Shown: piece by piece, positions 1 to 5,650 of the stretch
Position numbering within the stretch: position 1 is the stretch's first letter
How the letters are laid out: each line of letters starts with the position of its first letter
NCBI GenBank assembly: GCA_018711785.1
Contig: DVHW01000051.1
Coordinates: 1-9,575, forward strand
Source: Candidatus Galloscillospira excrementavium
Lineage (GTDB): Bacteria > Bacillota > Clostridia > Oscillospirales > Oscillospiraceae
Direction of reading: 5' to 3'
DNA length: 9,575 nt
The notes under the pieces: generated by a model
What the model was told of the DNA's origin: nothing
The model's database searches: none
The model's input: the letters and a program-made list of their open reading frames with translations, nothing else
Position numbers and translations under genes: made by a program

Positions 1-21
1 TTATACCATCCCCCACATGTC

Positions 22-50
22 TCGACAAGGGGCGCGTTCTGTGTTATTCT
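22..50 (+). promoter_or_regulatory. Candidate sigma-A promoter for the small membrane peptide gene
   Basis: A -35 box TCGACA (22-27, one mismatch to TTGACA) is followed after 17 nt by TATTCT (45-50, 4 of 6 to TATAAT). Transcription would start near 57 and give a leader of about 40 nt before the ATG at 97. The spacing is ideal but the -10 is only moderate. Confidence 0.45.
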
Positions 51-96
51 ATCAGAAAACGGGTTCCCCAACGCCACTGAGGAAAGGATGCGCTCC

Positions 97-261
97 ATGA
101 AAAAATCCACGATCTCCCTCATTTTGGCCGCCGCTGCGGTCATCCTCATCGTGCTCAGCTTCGCCATTCCGGACTCTCCCATCTGGCTGTCCATTGCCGG
201 GCTGGTCCTGGCCGTGCTGGCCATCGTATTCGCAGACAAGGGCTGGAGGAGAAAGCAGTAG
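97..261 (+). CDS. Small two-helix membrane protein, 54 aa, function unknown
   Basis: The reading frame begins MKKSTISLILAAAAV and ends FADKGWRRKQ. It contains two hydrophobic segments, at about residues 5-23 and 28-46, separated by a short PDSP turn, with basic residues at both ends, so a helical hairpin with both termini in the cytoplasm is likely. The start at 97 is chosen because the purine-rich Shine-Dalgarno stretch GAGGAAAGG (79-87) lies about 9 nt upstream. An in-frame ATG at 88 directly abuts that stretch and is unlikely to be used. A promoter-like pair lies upstream and a strong terminator begins 12 nt after the stop, so this looks like a complete monocistronic unit. I do not recognise a family. 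Similar tiny membrane proteins are common in clostridia and mostly uncharacterised. The coding call rests on start signals, composition and the terminator. Confidence 0.72.
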   Translation: MKKSTISLILAAAAVILIVLSFAIPDSPIWLSIAGLVLAVLAIVFADKGWRRKQ

Positions 262-273
262 CGCCCAGAAATG

Positions 274-314
274 CCGGAGCGGCCGCGAGGATACGCGGCC
301 GCTCCGGTCTTTTC
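274..314 (+). terminator. Strong intrinsic terminator, probably bidirectional
   Basis: A perfect 14-bp inverted repeat (274-287 CCGGAGCGGCCGCG and 294-307 CGCGGCCGCTCCGG) encloses a 6-nt loop and is followed by TCTTTTCT on the plus strand. It sits between the stop of the small plus-strand gene (261) and the stop of the converging minus-strand hydrolase gene (315). Read on the minus strand the stem is followed by a weaker T-containing tail (CATTTCT), so it can plausibly end both transcripts. Confidence 0.88.
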
Positions 315-1099
315 TCACAGGTAATTCTGGATGGGCATATAGGTAAACGCATAGAAGGGATTCGTCGTGTGATAGCGCCCATAGACATAGGTCATGTTCC
401 GCCAGCTGACCGTGTTGGTATATCCCAGGGTATCCAGGGTGCCGATGTACTGCTGGAAGCTCCCCACCCCGTCCGGCACATTGACGCCGCAGCCGAAGGT
501 CTTGAAGGTAACCCCCTCATACCAGCTCTGGTTGCCCTCATTGTACATCTTGAAGAGGGCGTTGGCGATATCCACGTTCCCCTTGCTGTGTCCCACCAGC
601 ATGGCGGGCCGGGCGCCGGCAGCATAGAGATCCACAATGGTCTGGGAGGCCGGCTCCTCGTACCAGACCCCCAGCACATTGGAGGGCCGTCCGATAAAGT
701 AGCCCTGCGGCCCCTCGGTATAGATGGAGCCGTCTCCATAGCCCACGACAATGGCCGCCACCGGCTGATTCTTGATGGACGCGATGTGCTTGGCAAAGGC
801 GGCGGCCCCATGGAGCTGCTGCCCACACCGGGCACCGCGAGGATCTGGACCGTCCCGTCGACCACCATCTGCTCCGCCGTACTGCCGGTGTAAAAGACAT
901 TGTTTTCCGGCGTCATGACGATGACGTCGCCCTTCAGAAGGCCCGCCGTGCCTCCAATCTCCGCCATGGTCAAAATACCGGTGTTGTAGTAGGTACTGTC
1001 GGCCACCCCTGCCGCCGCAGGGAGGACCAGGATGGAACAGGCCGCCAGGACTGCCAGGAGTATGCGCAGGGATTTTTTCCGGATTCCGCTTGCATGCAT
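315..1099 (-). pseudogene. Secreted lipase-like alpha/beta hydrolase, frameshifted
   Basis: The start at 1099 (MHASGIRKKSLRILL) follows an excellent Shine-Dalgarno AGGAGGAG, complement at 1104-1111. Residues about 8-31 form a signal peptide with basic n-region, hydrophobic core and an AAAG end, so the product should be exported. The first frame runs to about residue 97 (VPGVGSSSM). The continuation, AAAFAKHIASIKNQPVAAIV, lies in another frame down to the stop at 315. One base missing from the four-C run at 806-809 (plus strand) accounts for the shift; restoring it gives 261 residues. The second part holds the nucleophile elbow VGHSKGN, with putative catalytic Ser172, and possible triad partners Asp210 (VPDG) and His244 (GRYHTTN), as in lipases and esterases. 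The substrate is unknown. It lies 117 bp downstream of the LTA-synthase-like gene on the same strand, which suggests an envelope role. It may be a true pseudogene, a phase-variable gene or a sequencing error. Confidence 0.72.
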
Positions 1100-1153
1100 G
1101 ATGACTCCTCCTTTTTCGTCGTTTGCCGATTTGTTCCGGGGGGTGCCATCTCC

Positions 1154-1182
1154 ATTTTACCGCAAGCAGGGGGAAAATTCAC
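1154..1182 (-). promoter_or_regulatory. Weak candidate promoter before the hydrolase gene
   Basis: On the minus strand a TAAAAT box (complement at 1154-1159) has a poor -35 region, GTGAAT, 17 nt upstream (3 of 6 to TTGACA). It lies in the 117-bp gap after the LTA-synthase-like gene. No terminator is visible in this gap, so the hydrolase may instead be read as the second gene of an operon. Confidence 0.2.
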
Positions 1183-1216
1183 CTGGATTCGTCCCCAAAA
1201 TTCCGTCCTTTTTCGA

Positions 1217-3250
1217 CTACTCCGTGTCGTGGTACAATCCCAGTTTGGCGTAGTAGTCCTGCTCCAGAATCAGCTTGGAGTAGCTGAACATATTGTTGAC
1301 CTGCCGGAGGGTGGTGACCACGTAGTCCTCCGGGATCTCGGCGCCCTCGTTGGGGGTGAAGTGGTCGGCCTTGGAGTCGTACCGGCCCAGGTCGGTGATG
1401 TAGCTCCGGTCGGAGAGGACCACCAGGCCCGGGCTGTCCGAGAGGATGTCCCGGCCCATCAGCAGCCGGGAGTCGTACTCCAGGCCGAAGAGGTTGGAGA
1501 GGGTGGGCAGGATGTCCAGGCTGGAGCAGGGCTTGGTGATGTGGACCGGCTCCTCCATGTCTCCGCTCCAGAGGATGAGGGTGCTCTTGTACACGTCAAA
1601 GCGCATGTCCAGGGGGCCGCCGTTGAGCTCGTCCAGCACCGACTGCTCCAGGCCGTAGGGGTAGTGGTCTGCGGAGAGGCAGATGACGGTGTCCTCCAGG
1701 TGGCCGGTCTCCTCCAGATACTGTAAGGTGTACTCCAGGGCCTGGTCCAGCTCCATCTGGCAGGCCAGGTAGGCCCGGGCGTTCTCGCTCATGTCCTCGT
1801 GGCCCACCTCATCCCGGTGCTTGGCGGCCATGGAGTTGCCCAGGAAGGTGTAGTTCATGTGGCCGCTGACCGTCATGTAGTAGGCGTGGAAGGGCTGGTC
1901 CCCCACGATCTCGGGCAGGCTGAGCTGCATCATCTCCACGTCGGACTCGGGCCACACCGGCGTCACGTCCAGCCCGTGGCCCAGACCCCGGTAGTCGTAG
2001 CCCAGGTTGGGGTGGGACACGTCCCGGTGGTAGTAGTCCCAGGTGTGGTTGTGAAAGGCCATGGTCTTGTAGCCCAGGGCGCGGAGCTGGTTACCCATGG
2101 CGAAGTACATGTCATTGCTGCCCGAGCGGTACATGGACCACACGCCGGGCTTGGGGATGAGGGAGGTGGTGGCCACATACTCCCCGTCGGAGGTGGAGAC
2201 CCACCAGAGGGGATTGTAGAAGTTCTCAAAGACAAAGCCGGAGTTGGCCAGCTTGTAGAGGGTGGGGGTGATCTCCGGGTCCACGGCGAAGCGGGAGAAG
2301 CCCTCGGCGGTGAACCAGAGCAGGTTCTTCCCCTCGAAGAGCCCGGTGTACTCGTTCTGCATGGTGGGCTCCACGCTGGCGAAGTAGGCCGCCATCTGCC
2401 GCAGGGTCTCATCGGTGGTCTCCCCGGCCAGGGCGTCGAAGTCGATCTCCATCACATTGGGCTCATACACCACCGGGGTGGGTGTGGGGTCCGGGTTTTC
2501 CGTTCCGTCGGAGGGAGTTGGGGTGGCCTCGGGGGTGGGCTCCGGCGTCACCACAGGGTCGGGCAGGCCGTCGCCCCCCAGGCCCAGCAGCTGGCACAGG
2601 TCCAGCCGGAGTGTGGTCATCACGCCGAAGTTGGACACCGAGAGGTCGGGCACGAACTCCTCATAATAGAGGTAGCGGGGGGAGAGGGCCCCTCCCGTGG
2701 AGAGGTTCACCGACACCACCCCCAACCCGTGGCAGCCCACCGCGGCCAGGGCCAGAACGATCAGGACTCTCCGCCCCGCCCGGGCCTTGGGGGTGAAGCG
2801 CCGTCCCAGGCAGAACAGCAGCACCGTAGGCAGCAGCAGGAGGAGCAGGGGGAGCCAGGCGGTGCGGATGCCGTTCAGGATGTCTATCCAGAAGGTCCAG
2901 ATCTTCCCGGCCGCTCCCATGGAGTAGACCGTCATGAACATGCGGAAGATGGTGTAGTACACCGTCTGCACCAGGAACCACAGCGTCAGCAGGCAGGAGA
3001 GCACCCGGCTGACGCGGACGTTGCCCCGCTCGCCCAGCAGGGAGCACAGCAGGTCGCACACTGCCCCCAGGGCCAGGGAGAAGCACAGGGTGTACCAGGT
3101 CCCCCGGTCCACTACTGTGCCGGAACTCCACGCCTTGACTACCATCTCCTGGAAAAAGATAGCCAGCGGGAAGTATAGCAGCGGTAGGATGGTCTCCAGC
3201 CGCTGCCGCTCTTGTCTCCGTTCTTTTCCCAATCGTGCGCCGCCCTGCAT
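1217..3250 (-). CDS. LTA-synthase-like phosphoglycerol transferase (alkaline phosphatase superfamily), 677 aa
   Basis: Members of this family polymerise glycerol-phosphate from phosphatidylglycerol onto a membrane anchor, outside the cytoplasmic membrane. The N-terminal third has five hydrophobic segments, including a Leu-rich one (WLPLLLLLLPTVLLFCLG), matching the five-helix LtaS layout. A Pro/Thr-rich linker (for example TPEPTPEATPTP) leads to the extracellular catalytic domain. That domain shows the metal-binding Glu316 in WFTAEGFSRF, the nucleophile Thr353 in VSTSDGEYV (compare the TSD motif of LtaS), the VSGHMNY histidine motif and Asp528-His529 in SADHYPYG. The ATG at 3250 is chosen over a TTG at 3274: the promoter at 3286-3314 puts the transcript start near 3279, leaving no room for a ribosome site before 3274, while GGTGGATGG precedes 3250. 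The length is close to classical LtaS (about 650). A phosphoglycerol transferase with another acceptor remains possible. Confidence 0.87.
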   Translation of the reverse strand: MQGGARLGKERRQERQRLETILPLLYFPLAIFFQEMVVKAWSSGTVVDRGTWYTLCFSLALGAVCDLLCSLLGERGNVRVSRVLSCLLTLWFLVQTVYYTIFRMFMTVYSMGAAGKIWTFWIDILNGIRTAWLPLLLLLLPTVLLFCLGRRFTPKARAGRRVLIVLALAAVGCHGLGVVSVNLSTGGALSPRYLYYEEFVPDLSVSNFGVMTTLRLDLCQLLGLGGDGLPDPVVTPEPTPEATPTPSDGTENPDPTPTPVVYEPNVMEIDFDALAGETTDETLRQMAAYFASVEPTMQNEYTGLFEGKNLLWFTAEGFSRFAVDPEITPTLYKLANSGFVFENFYNPLWWVSTSDGEYVATTSLIPKPGVWSMYRSGSNDMYFAMGNQLRALGYKTMAFHNHTWDYYHRDVSHPNLGYDYRGLGHGLDVTPVWPESDVEMMQLSLPEIVGDQPFHAYYMTVSGHMNYTFLGNSMAAKHRDEVGHEDMSENARAYLACQMELDQALEYTLQYLEETGHLEDTVICLSADHYPYGLEQSVLDELNGGPLDMRFDVYKSTLILWSGDMEEPVHITKPCSSLDILPTLSNLFGLEYDSRLLMGRDILSDSPGLVVLSDRSYITDLGRYDSKADHFTPNEGAEIPEDYVVTTLRQVNNMFSYSKLILEQDYYAKLGLYHDTE

Positions 3251-3285
3251 TATCCATCCACCACATTTCGACAAAGGTTGGTCCC

Positions 3286-3314
3286 ATTCTATTTCGTTGA
3301 CATAAAAAAGTCAA
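3286..3314 (-). promoter_or_regulatory. Sigma-A promoter of the LTA-synthase-like gene
   Basis: On the minus strand TTGACT (complement of 3309-3314) is followed after exactly 17 nt by TAGAAT (complement of 3286-3291), each with one mismatch to consensus. The predicted start, about 3279, leaves a 29-nt leader before the ATG at 3250. Confidence 0.75.
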
Positions 3315-3315
3315 C
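3296..3315. repeat. Inverted repeat GTTGAC-N8-GTCAAC overlapping the -35 box
   Basis: GTTGAC (3296-3301) and GTCAAC (3310-3315) are perfect complements separated by eight mostly A bases. One arm overlaps the minus-strand -35 box of the LTA-synthase-like gene, so a regulator bound here could block that promoter. It could also be chance in a -35-like sequence. Confidence 0.45.
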
Positions 3316-3385
3316 CGCCCGCCGCCAGAATGAAACTATTTGTAAAAATTTTGTCACGATTTCTTAAGAATCCAGGTCGCGGCGC

Positions 3386-3414
3386 CGGACAGGAAACTTT
3401 TTCTGGCGTATAGA
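3386..3414 (+). promoter_or_regulatory. Candidate promoter of the D,D-carboxypeptidase gene
   Basis: CGGACA (3386-3391, 4 of 6 to TTGACA) lies 17 nt before TATAGA (3409-3414, 5 of 6 to TATAAT). The start would fall near 3421, about 50 nt before the ATG. dacF in Bacillus is read by sporulation sigma factors. A GTATA at 3408-3412 and a CAT at 3429-3431 loosely recall a sigma-G site but match poorly, so I favour the vegetative reading. Confidence 0.42.
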
Positions 3415-3471
3415 ATCCCCCCGGGTTCCATATCCTCTTGGATAGACTGACAATCACGGAGGAAATGCGCC

Positions 3472-4614
3472 ATGAAAAAACACCTTGCCGTCCTGCTCTC
3501 CGCCGTTCTGCTCCTCCTGCCCGGCCTGACCGCCGGCGCGGTGGCCGGGGCGCCGGCGGTGGAGGCCGGTGCCGCGGTCCTGATGGAGAAGGAGACCGGG
3601 ACGGTGCTCTACGAGGAGAACGCCCACGACAAGCTGGAGCCCGCCAGCGTCACCAAGGTGATGACCCTGCTGCTGGTGATGGAGGCGGTGGACGACGGCC
3701 GGCTGAAGCTGGACGATGTGGTCACGGTCTCGGCCCATGCCGCCGGGATGGGGGGCTCCCAGACCTATATGAAGGAGGGGGAGCAGTTCACGGTGCGGGA
3801 CATGCTCAAGGCGGTGGCCGTGGTCTCGGGCAATGACGCCGCCGTGGCCCTGGCCGAGCACCTGGCCGGCAGCGAGGAGGGCTTTGTGGAGCTGATGAAC
3901 CGCCGGGCCGCCGAGCTGGGCATGGAGGACACCTGCTTTGTCAACTGCACCGGCCTGCCCGCGGCGGGCCACCTGACCAGCGCCTATGACATCGCCCTGA
4001 TGAGCCGGGAGCTCATCCTCAACCACCCCGGCATCCGGGAGTTCACCACCATCTGGATGGACTCTCTCCGGGACGGGGCCTTCCAGCTGGTGAACACCAA
4101 CAAGCTCATCCGCTTTTATGAGGGGGCCACCGGTCTCAAGACCGGCTCCACCGACGCCGCCCTCTACTGCCTCTCCGCCACCGCGGAGCGGGACGGCATG
4201 GAGCTCATCGCCGTGGTGCTCAAGTCTCCCACCTCGGACCAGCGCTTCGAGACCGCCAAGAGCCTTCTGAACTTCGGCTTTGCCAACTATACCCTCACTG
4301 ACGTCTACCCCTCCCAGGCCCTGCCCCCCACCGAGGTCCTGCTGGGCGAGAAGGCCCAGGTCCAGGGGGTGCTCCAGCGCTCCAGCCGCATCCTCATCGA
4401 CAAGGCGGAGCTCAACGCCGTCACCACCGAGCTGCGCCTGAGCGAGGAAGTCGAAGCCCCCGTGGAGGCGGGCCAGAAGCTGGGGGAGATGGTGGTGCTG
4501 GTGAACGGCGAGGTGCGGGAGACCATCCCCATCGTGGCCAGCGAGGCGGTGGAGCGGCTGAACGTGCCCGGCATCTTCCTGCGCTTCCTCAAGACCCTGT
4601 TCATGGCCGGGTGA
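3472..4614 (+). CDS. dacF: D-alanyl-D-alanine carboxypeptidase (PBP5 / DacF type), 380 aa
   Basis: This serine enzyme trims the terminal D-Ala from peptidoglycan pentapeptides outside the membrane and so limits cross-linking. A signal peptide (residues 1 to about 25, MKKHLAVLLSAVLLLLPGL) leads directly into an S11 peptidase domain. All three catalytic motifs are present: Ser59-Val-Thr-Lys62, Ser119-Gly-Asn121 and Lys223-Thr-Gly225. A C-terminal beta-rich domain (about 275-365, the PBP5_C type) follows. The protein ends in a short amphipathic hydrophobic stretch, FLRFLKTLFMAG, suited to shallow membrane anchoring as in PBP5. The start is supported by GGAGG at 3458-3462, nine nt upstream. The length matches the family. 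It is divergent from the LTA-synthase-like gene. No terminator was found before the next promoter, so partial read-through into the regulator gene is possible. The choice between dacF and dacA as a name is uncertain. Confidence 0.92.
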   Translation: MKKHLAVLLSAVLLLLPGLTAGAVAGAPAVEAGAAVLMEKETGTVLYEENAHDKLEPASVTKVMTLLLVMEAVDDGRLKLDDVVTVSAHAAGMGGSQTYMKEGEQFTVRDMLKAVAVVSGNDAAVALAEHLAGSEEGFVELMNRRAAELGMEDTCFVNCTGLPAAGHLTSAYDIALMSRELILNHPGIREFTTIWMDSLRDGAFQLVNTNKLIRFYEGATGLKTGSTDAALYCLSATAERDGMELIAVVLKSPTSDQRFETAKSLLNFGFANYTLTDVYPSQALPPTEVLLGEKAQVQGVLQRSSRILIDKAELNAVTTELRLSEEVEAPVEAGQKLGEMVVLVNGEVRETIPIVASEAVERLNVPGIFLRFLKTLFMAG

Positions 4615-4623
4615 GGTTTCCCC

Positions 4624-4652
4624 TTGCAAATGCTCCCGTTTCCTGTTAAAAT
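4624..4652 (+). promoter_or_regulatory. Strong sigma-A promoter of the XRE regulator gene
   Basis: TTGCAA (4624-4629) and TAAAAT (4647-4652) are separated by exactly 17 nt, and the -10 is extended by a TG one base upstream (4644-4645). Transcription should start near 4659, about 32 nt before the GTG at 4691. The promoter begins only 9 bp after the carboxypeptidase stop codon. Confidence 0.75.
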
Positions 4653-4658
4653 AGGCAG

Positions 4659-4673
4659 GTAAATAAAATTTAC
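4659..4673. promoter_or_regulatory. Operator-like palindrome at the regulator's transcription start
   Basis: GTAAAT-AAA-ATTTAC is a perfect 6+6 inverted repeat centred just after the predicted start of the XRE gene transcript. This position is typical of autorepressor operators. That the XRE protein itself binds here is inference. Confidence 0.5.
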
Positions 4674-4690
4674 GCAGGGAGGGATGGGGC

Positions 4691-5287
4691 GTGACCCTGG
4701 GGCAGAAGATCAAGGCGGCCCGCCTGGAGCGGGGCATGACCCAGAAGGAGCTGGTGGGGGACTATATCACCCGCAACATGCTCTCCAAAATCGAGAACGA
4801 CTCGGCCACCCCCTCGGTGCGCACCCTGGAATACCTGGCCCGGGCCCTGGACCTGCCCACCAGCTACTTTCTCTCCGATGCCGCCGTATCCGACGGCACC
4901 GCCCCCGACGGCCTGGACGAGGCCCGCTCGGCCTTCCGCGCCTGCCGCTGGCTGGACTGTCTGGCCGCCCTGGAGGCCGACAAAAAGGCCGCCTCCACCG
5001 ATGAGGGCTACCTGCTCCACGCCTACGCCGGCACCTATGCCGCCCAGGAGGCCCTGAAGCAGGGCCAGGTCTCCGCCGCCCGGGAGCTGGCGGAGACCGC
5101 CCAATACTACAACCAGGAGGGCATGTACTCCGCCCCCCACCTGACCTGTCAGCTGGCCCTCATCCTGGGGGAGTGCTTCACCCGCCTGGGGGAGGAGGGC
5201 TACGAGCTCCAGCGGGAGCATCTGCTCAAGTCTCTCCAGGCCCTGGACGCCCTCCGCACCGGAGGGCCGGCCGCTTATTCTCCGTAA
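4691..5287 (+). CDS. XRE-family transcriptional regulator with helical (TPR-like) C-terminal half, 198 aa
   Basis: Residues about 3-62 form a Cro/C1-type helix-turn-helix. LGQKIKAARLERGMTQKEL gives the first helices, ITRNMLSKIENDSATPS carries the recognition helix and the conserved IENDSATPS turn, and LEYLARALDLPTSYFL closes the fold. Residues about 75-185 are alpha-helical with paired helices (LLHAYAGTYAAQEALKQG, ARELAETAQYYNQEG), like the TPR regions of SinR/Rgg/PlcR-type regulators, which may sense a peptide or partner protein. The start is GTG; a GGGAGGG Shine-Dalgarno lies about 7 nt upstream, and the nearby ATG at 4684 is out of frame. The gene has its own promoter and terminator, so it is a single-gene unit. 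It sits directly upstream of the glycogen operon and downstream of dacF; its target is unknown. Autoregulation, or control of glgBCD, is a reasonable guess. Confidence 0.88.
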   Translation: MTLGQKIKAARLERGMTQKELVGDYITRNMLSKIENDSATPSVRTLEYLARALDLPTSYFLSDAAVSDGTAPDGLDEARSAFRACRWLDCLAALEADKKAASTDEGYLLHAYAGTYAAQEALKQGQVSAARELAETAQYYNQEGMYSAPHLTCQLALILGECFTRLGEEGYELQREHLLKSLQALDALRTGGPAAYSP

Positions 5288-5295
5288 CCGTTTTC

Positions 5296-5335
5296 TGCCC
5301 CTCAAGCTGCAGGTCTGCTTGGGGGGCATTTTTCT
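5296..5335 (+). terminator. Intrinsic terminator after the XRE regulator
   Basis: The arms TGCCCCTCAAGC (5296-5307) and GCTTGGGGGGCA (5317-5328) pair over 12 bp with one G-U wobble. They enclose a 9-nt loop and are followed by TTTTTCT. The stem begins 9 nt after the regulator's stop codon. Confidence 0.85.
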
Positions 5336-5511
5336 ACCAGAAGCTCTGCCCCCGCCTCTTTTTTTGCGCCCGGACTGGTCATACTTCTTGCGTCCGCCTC
5401 ACATTTTTGGCACAATTTCCCTTAAAATCAGCCTTTTTTTCCGCTTTACCGCGGGAAATCTCCCTTCTTTTAACCCAATCGCGGCCTCCCTTTGAAATGG
5501 AAAACTTCGCC
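5336..5511. other. Non-coding AT-richer interval with T runs, no recognised element
   Basis: Between the regulator terminator and the glg promoter lie about 175 nt with several pyrimidine tracts (T runs near 5360 and 5434). They are clearly less GC-rich than the flanking genes. I see no start codon with a ribosome site, no convincing hairpin and no tRNA-like fold. A TTGGCA (5407-5412) and TAAAAT (5423-5428) are only 10 nt apart, too close for a sigma-A promoter. It may hold upstream regulatory sites for the glg operon. Confidence 0.5.
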
Positions 5512-5540
5512 TTGACTGTCCCCTCATATTGTTGTATAAT
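5512..5540 (+). promoter_or_regulatory. Near-consensus sigma-A promoter of the glgBCD operon
   Basis: TTGACT (5512-5517, one mismatch) and a perfect TATAAT (5535-5540) are separated by exactly 17 nt. Transcription should begin near 5547, giving an untranslated leader of about 104 nt before glgB. This is the strongest promoter in the window. Its -10 box lies inside a 17-bp palindrome, suggesting that the promoter is repressed under some conditions. Confidence 0.85.
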
Positions 5541-5548
5541 TTATACAA
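5532..5548. promoter_or_regulatory. 17-bp perfect palindrome (operator candidate) over the glg -10 box
   Basis: TTGTATAA-T-TTATACAA is a perfect 8+8 inverted repeat around one base. It covers the TATAAT box and the transcription start. A dimeric repressor bound here would exclude RNA polymerase. The outer TTGTAT...ATACAA shape recalls operators of GntR-type sugar regulators, but the binding protein cannot be named from sequence. Confidence 0.6.
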
Positions 5549-5637
5549 ATTCATTTCTTGAAATATAGTGCTTTGTGTCAAATTGATGCCTGCAGATTTA
5601 TTCTCCCTTTTATTTTTGTAAAAATTACCCAATTCTT

Positions 5638-5649
5638 GGAGGTGCCTCC
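5638..5649 (+). promoter_or_regulatory. glgB ribosome binding site embedded in a self-complementary sequence
   Basis: GGAGGT (5638-5643) lies 7 nt before the ATG at 5651 and decides the glgB start. It is followed at once by GCCTCC, so GGAG and CTCC can pair as a 4-bp hairpin with a GTGC loop that masks the site. The stem is short, so any effect on translation is probably modest. Confidence 0.5.
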
Positions 5650-5650
5650 C

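Noticed and set aside
806..809. Programmed ribosomal frameshift in the hydrolase
   Set aside because: A run of only four identical bases, with no slippery heptamer, makes a simple indel or sequencing error more likely.
1799..3178. 459-codon plus-strand frame opposite the LTA-synthase-like gene
   Set aside because: Its composition (Gly/His/Val/Gln-rich) is that of an antisense shadow, and the minus strand has all catalytic motifs of the LtaS family.
3272..3274. TTG start adding eight residues to the LTA-synthase-like protein
   Set aside because: The predicted transcript begins near 3279, leaving no ribosome site; the ATG at 3250 has one.
3297..3325. Perfect TTGACA (3297-3302) as a plus-strand -35 box
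   Set aside because: No -10-like hexamer is found 16-18 nt downstream. The sequence is better explained as part of the inverted repeat with the minus-strand -35.
3454..4737. 427-codon minus-strand frame opposite dacF
   Set aside because: Antisense shadow; dacF shows SxxK, SxN and KTG motifs in the right order on the plus strand.
5408..5424. Possible sigma-54 promoter (TGGCAC) upstream of glgB
   Set aside because: The bases 10 nt after GG are CT rather than the required GC, and a far better sigma-A promoter lies 100 nt downstream.
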